Positions 4,426-6,653 of a DNA stretch of 6,653 bases are shown here, piece after piece (within the stretch, counting starts at the first letter, position 1; each line of letters begins with the position of its first letter). The position numbers and the translations under genes were made by a program. The notes beneath the pieces were generated by a model, which made no database searches, had not been told where the DNA came from, and saw only the letters and a program-made list of their open reading frames with translations. The DNA comes from Chloroflexota bacterium (lineage in GTDB: Bacteria > Chloroflexota > Dehalococcoidia > UBA3495): NCBI GenBank assembly GCA_022576105.1, contig JACZRM010000097.1, positions 1 through 6,653 of the forward strand, written 5' to 3'.

Positions 4426-5751
4426 CTATGTTATACCCGCATCCTCAATCACCATCTGAGCCACCCGGCGTCCCATGCGCACCGAGTAGTTGGTGCCCCG
4501 GTCCTCCGGGTAAATCTGGGTGGTATTGGCCAGATACAGGCTCTTGATCGGTGTCCGGTGGTCTGGAATCCGCTGGCGGTAATTCAGGCCAATAATGGGT
4601 TGAGCGCCGTCAACCTTGTGGTAGTGGTACTCGGTAATCCAGGATGGATCAAATTCGGGATTGATCTTTTTCAGGTGGGGGATGTATTCGGCCAGCAGCT
4701 CTTCCTGACTCATCTGGTACAGAGGATTTTCCCGGCTGAGATAGTTGGTCACATAGACGATGTGATTGTTCCCATACAGGCTCTTGTCGATCAGGTTCGT
4801 GTGCTCAATGACTCCAACAAATGGCAGAGACCGGTCGGCAATGCTCATCCAGTAAATGTCGGATAATGGCCGGTCCAGCACCAGAATAATCAGCACCGCC
4901 GAAAGGTATCTGGCCTCCGACAATAGGTCCAGGTAGTCCTGCGGCAGTTCAGCAACCAGGCGGGGGAAAATATAGGATGGAGTGGTGGCGATAACCGCAT
5001 CATAGTTTCTGATTTCCGGGTCTCCTCCAGAAAGCGCCACTTTTAAACCGGTGGCCCTCTGGTCTGCCACCATGACCTGCTCCACCCCGGCTTGCAGATG
5101 CACGTCTCCGCCCTGGTCCTGAACCCGCTGCGACAGCACCTCAAATACCTCGCCGAAACTGCCCATGGGGTATCCCAACCGTTCTTTTTGCAGGGTCTTG
5201 CCCCGCGACGCCACCCGCAAGTGAATCTTGCCCCACAGCCAGGTCATGCTGATCTGATCGTAATAATCCCCGAACTTGCCCCGCAGCAGCGGCTCCCAGA
5301 TTACCTGGTAAGCAGCCGGTCCCATGTGGCCGATGATCCAGTCCTTGGCGGTGATGTTTTCAAACTGATGCCAGTTCTTGGTTTTCTGCAGGGAGAAGGT
5401 CCAAAAGCCCACTCGCAGTCGCTGCGATAGCGGGAGGGGAGTGAACCTCAACAGGTCGAGCGGAGTGGAAAATGGCCAGATTTTGCCGCTGTGGTATAGG
5501 CCCACCTTGGATTCCAACCAGGCCATCTGGTGGCCCAGGCCCAATTCCTGGATCAATTGGACGATGTCGGTGTCGCTGACGAACAGGTGGTGATAACCGC
5601 GTTCAAGTTGTCCTCCGCCCACCGGAAAGGTGGACGCCTGACCACCTAGAAAAGGCGCCTGCTCAAAGACCTCGGCGTAATGCCCCTGTTTCGTCAGCTC
5701 GTAGGCGGCGGCCAGTCCAGCCGCGCCACCGCCGATAATTCCTACCCTCAT
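4426..5751 (-). CDS. NAD(P)/FAD-dependent oxidoreductase, amine-oxidase/protoporphyrinogen-oxidase-like
   Basis: This 441-residue flavoprotein has the amine-oxidase fold. The N-terminus MRVGIIGGGAAGLAAAYEL carries the Rossmann G-x-G-x-x-G (Gly7, 9, 12). Glu30 ends the second strand and would bind the FAD ribose, followed by the GG motif at 36-37. ERGYHHLF (about 51-58) and the region around LRGKFGDYY and YPMGSFGEVFEVL are typical of phytoene-desaturase/protoporphyrinogen-oxidase relatives; the latter corresponds to the usual PxGG(M/F) segment. The C-terminal FAD-contact region is LANTTQIYPEDRGTNYSVR. No signal peptide is present. Substrate unknown: desaturation or oxidation of a lipid, polyprenyl or sugar-linked group is plausible from its partner gene. 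Its ATG overlaps the TGA of the upstream membrane protein (ATGA), and GAGAGGA stands 7 nt before the ATG, so translation is coupled. The UDP-galactopyranose mutase-like alternative is not supported by any motif I can see. Confidence 0.88.
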   Translation of the reverse strand: MRVGIIGGGAAGLAAAYELTKQGHYAEVFEQAPFLGGQASTFPVGGGQLERGYHHLFVSDTDIVQLIQELGLGHQMAWLESKVGLYHSGKIWPFSTPLDLLRFTPLPLSQRLRVGFWTFSLQKTKNWHQFENITAKDWIIGHMGPAAYQVIWEPLLRGKFGDYYDQISMTWLWGKIHLRVASRGKTLQKERLGYPMGSFGEVFEVLSQRVQDQGGDVHLQAGVEQVMVADQRATGLKVALSGGDPEIRNYDAVIATTPSYIFPRLVAELPQDYLDLLSEARYLSAVLIILVLDRPLSDIYWMSIADRSLPFVGVIEHTNLIDKSLYGNNHIVYVTNYLSRENPLYQMSQEELLAEYIPHLKKINPEFDPSWITEYHYHKVDGAQPIIGLNYRQRIPDHRTPIKSLYLANTTQIYPEDRGTNYSVRMGRRVAQMVIEDAGIT

Positions 5752-6653
5752 GGGGTTTCCTCTCCAGGTCGAAGTCCAGGCTGAAGCTGCGGCCCAGCCT
5801 CGGTCTCAGTCTCGGCGTCAGGGCGAGAGTCGGCCAGTCCCCGCAGTGAAAGGTTTTGCCTCCAGAGCAAGACCAGCCCCACCAGGTTTACCGGCAGCCA
5901 CAGGGCCACCACGTGCAGGAAGCCGGCGTACACCGCGCCAACCGATGCCCCAACGCCCAATACCACCAGGGTCTGCTGTGCGGCCAGCTCAAAGGGCCCA
6001 ATTCCGCCGACGCTGGTGGGCAGCGCGCTGGCCAGGTTGGAGGTAGCAGTTAGCAGCAGCACCACCAGCAGTAAAACCCAGAATGACCCGAAGAAAGTGT
6101 CGATGCCGAAGGAGTAGCTCACCAGGAGGTACATCCCCCCTTCCACCAGCCACACCGGTAGGGACAGCAGGAACACAATCAGGTGCTTTTTAGGCGAAGA
6201 GAGGATACTCAGGCCGCCAATGAAGTTCACGGCCAGCGTGTGCAGTTTGGGCCGAATCGCCGGCGGGGCTGCTCTAAGAAACCAGTCAATTATCCGAAAA
6301 AACCAAGGCGAGGAGGCGAGGGTCAGCACCGCCAGCGCCAGCACGAATACGGCGATCAGGCCCAGGGCCAGCGCTATGGTGGTGGCCCGGTATACCTGGC
6401 TGATTTCGTCAAATTCTCCAAGCAACAGCAATACCGGTGCGGAGACCGCCGCAAATGCCAGCAGCGTAACGCCGTCGTACACCCGTTCGATGGCGACGGT
6501 GGCCAGCGCCGCGCTGCCGCTGACCTTTTCCCGTCGGGCCAGGTAGTAGGAGCGGACCAGCTCGCCCAGTCGGACCGGCATCAAGTTGTTGGCCATGTAG
6601 CCAATTACGATCACCGGATACAGGCGGTTCACCTCCACGGTTGCCAGAGGAGA
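5748..6653 (-). CDS. UPF0104/LPG-synthase-type flippase-like membrane protein (5' end outside window)
   Basis: 301 residues are visible and the frame stays open to the window edge, so the N-terminus is missing (family members have about 320-350 residues). Near the cut end is ANNLMPVRLGELVRSYYLA, the hallmark NNLLPxRLGELxR motif of the lysylphosphatidylglycerol synthase transmembrane/AglD-like family, followed by SGSAALATVAIERVYDG. At least five hydrophobic segments follow, including one with the second hallmark, ALPTSVGGIGPFE. The last about 30 residues are acidic, Pro/Glu-rich and probably disordered. The LPG synthase catalytic domain is absent, so this is the stand-alone membrane domain, which is thought to move or act on lipid-linked substrates. 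A GTG at 6638 is an internal codon because conserved family sequence runs up to it without a break. It ends in TGA, overlapping the ATG of the flavoprotein gene by four bases. Together they suggest an envelope lipid or glycan pathway (inference). Confidence 0.88.
   Translation of the reverse strand, partial: SPLATVEVNRLYPVIVIGYMANNLMPVRLGELVRSYYLARREKVSGSAALATVAIERVYDGVTLLAFAAVSAPVLLLLGEFDEISQVYRATTIALALGLIAVFVLALAVLTLASSPWFFRIIDWFLRAAPPAIRPKLHTLAVNFIGGLSILSSPKKHLIVFLLSLPVWLVEGGMYLLVSYSFGIDTFFGSFWVLLLVVLLLTATSNLASALPTSVGGIGPFELAAQQTLVVLGVGASVGAVYAGFLHVVALWLPVNLVGLVLLWRQNLSLRGLADSRPDAETETEAGPQLQPGLRPGEETP

Overview
The window reads as bacterial chromosome of moderately high GC, with genes packed at both ends and an 875-base stretch in the middle that is mostly non-coding and full of palindromes. 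The gene content (endonuclease-type MutL, a UGA-decoding selenoprotein, a Tat-signal microprotein, a flippase-like membrane protein paired with a flavoprotein) and the palindromic repeat families resemble marine or subsurface Chloroflexota (SAR202/Dehalococcoidia-like). That placement is an inference from general familiarity, not a search result.

Left part, all on the + strand: the C-terminal part of mutS (1-699, cut by the window edge), then a 115-residue ArsC/Spx-family protein (781-1128), a small HAD-superfamily phosphatase-like protein (1311-1748) and a complete mutL (1800-3548). The second gene is the highlight. Its codon 11 is an in-frame TGA, exactly where the family carries its catalytic cysteine, giving a Sec-Thr-Thr-Cys redox motif. 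A bacterial-type SECIS hairpin with an 8-bp stem and a 5-nt loop starting with AG lies 22 nt downstream of the UGA. A standard gene caller would start this gene at TTG 838 and lose the active site, or omit it.

Middle part (3549-4425): a hairpin at 3598-3645 followed by a U-tract on the - strand, several REP-like inverted repeats, and a 65-residue Tat-signal protein gene on the - strand (3824-4021) with its own promoter-like sequence and ribosome binding site. Upstream of that gene lies a cluster of at least five palindromic elements (4138-4422), one of which appears to be split by a 37-nt insert that itself folds into hairpins.

Right part, - strand: a UPF0104/LPG-synthase-type multi-spanning membrane protein (5748 to the window edge, 5' end missing) followed by an FAD-dependent amine-oxidase-like oxidoreductase (4426-5751). 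The two overlap by the four bases ATGA, so they form a translationally coupled pair, probably in envelope lipid or polyprenyl-glycan metabolism. Use of TGA as the membrane-protein stop codon shows that TGA has not been reassigned genome-wide, which supports context-dependent Sec insertion in the ArsC-like gene.

MutS and MutL work together in methyl-independent mismatch repair: MutS recognises mismatches and MutL supplies an ATP-regulated nicking endonuclease. Nothing in the sequence ties the selenoprotein or the HAD protein to repair apart from their position between the two genes.
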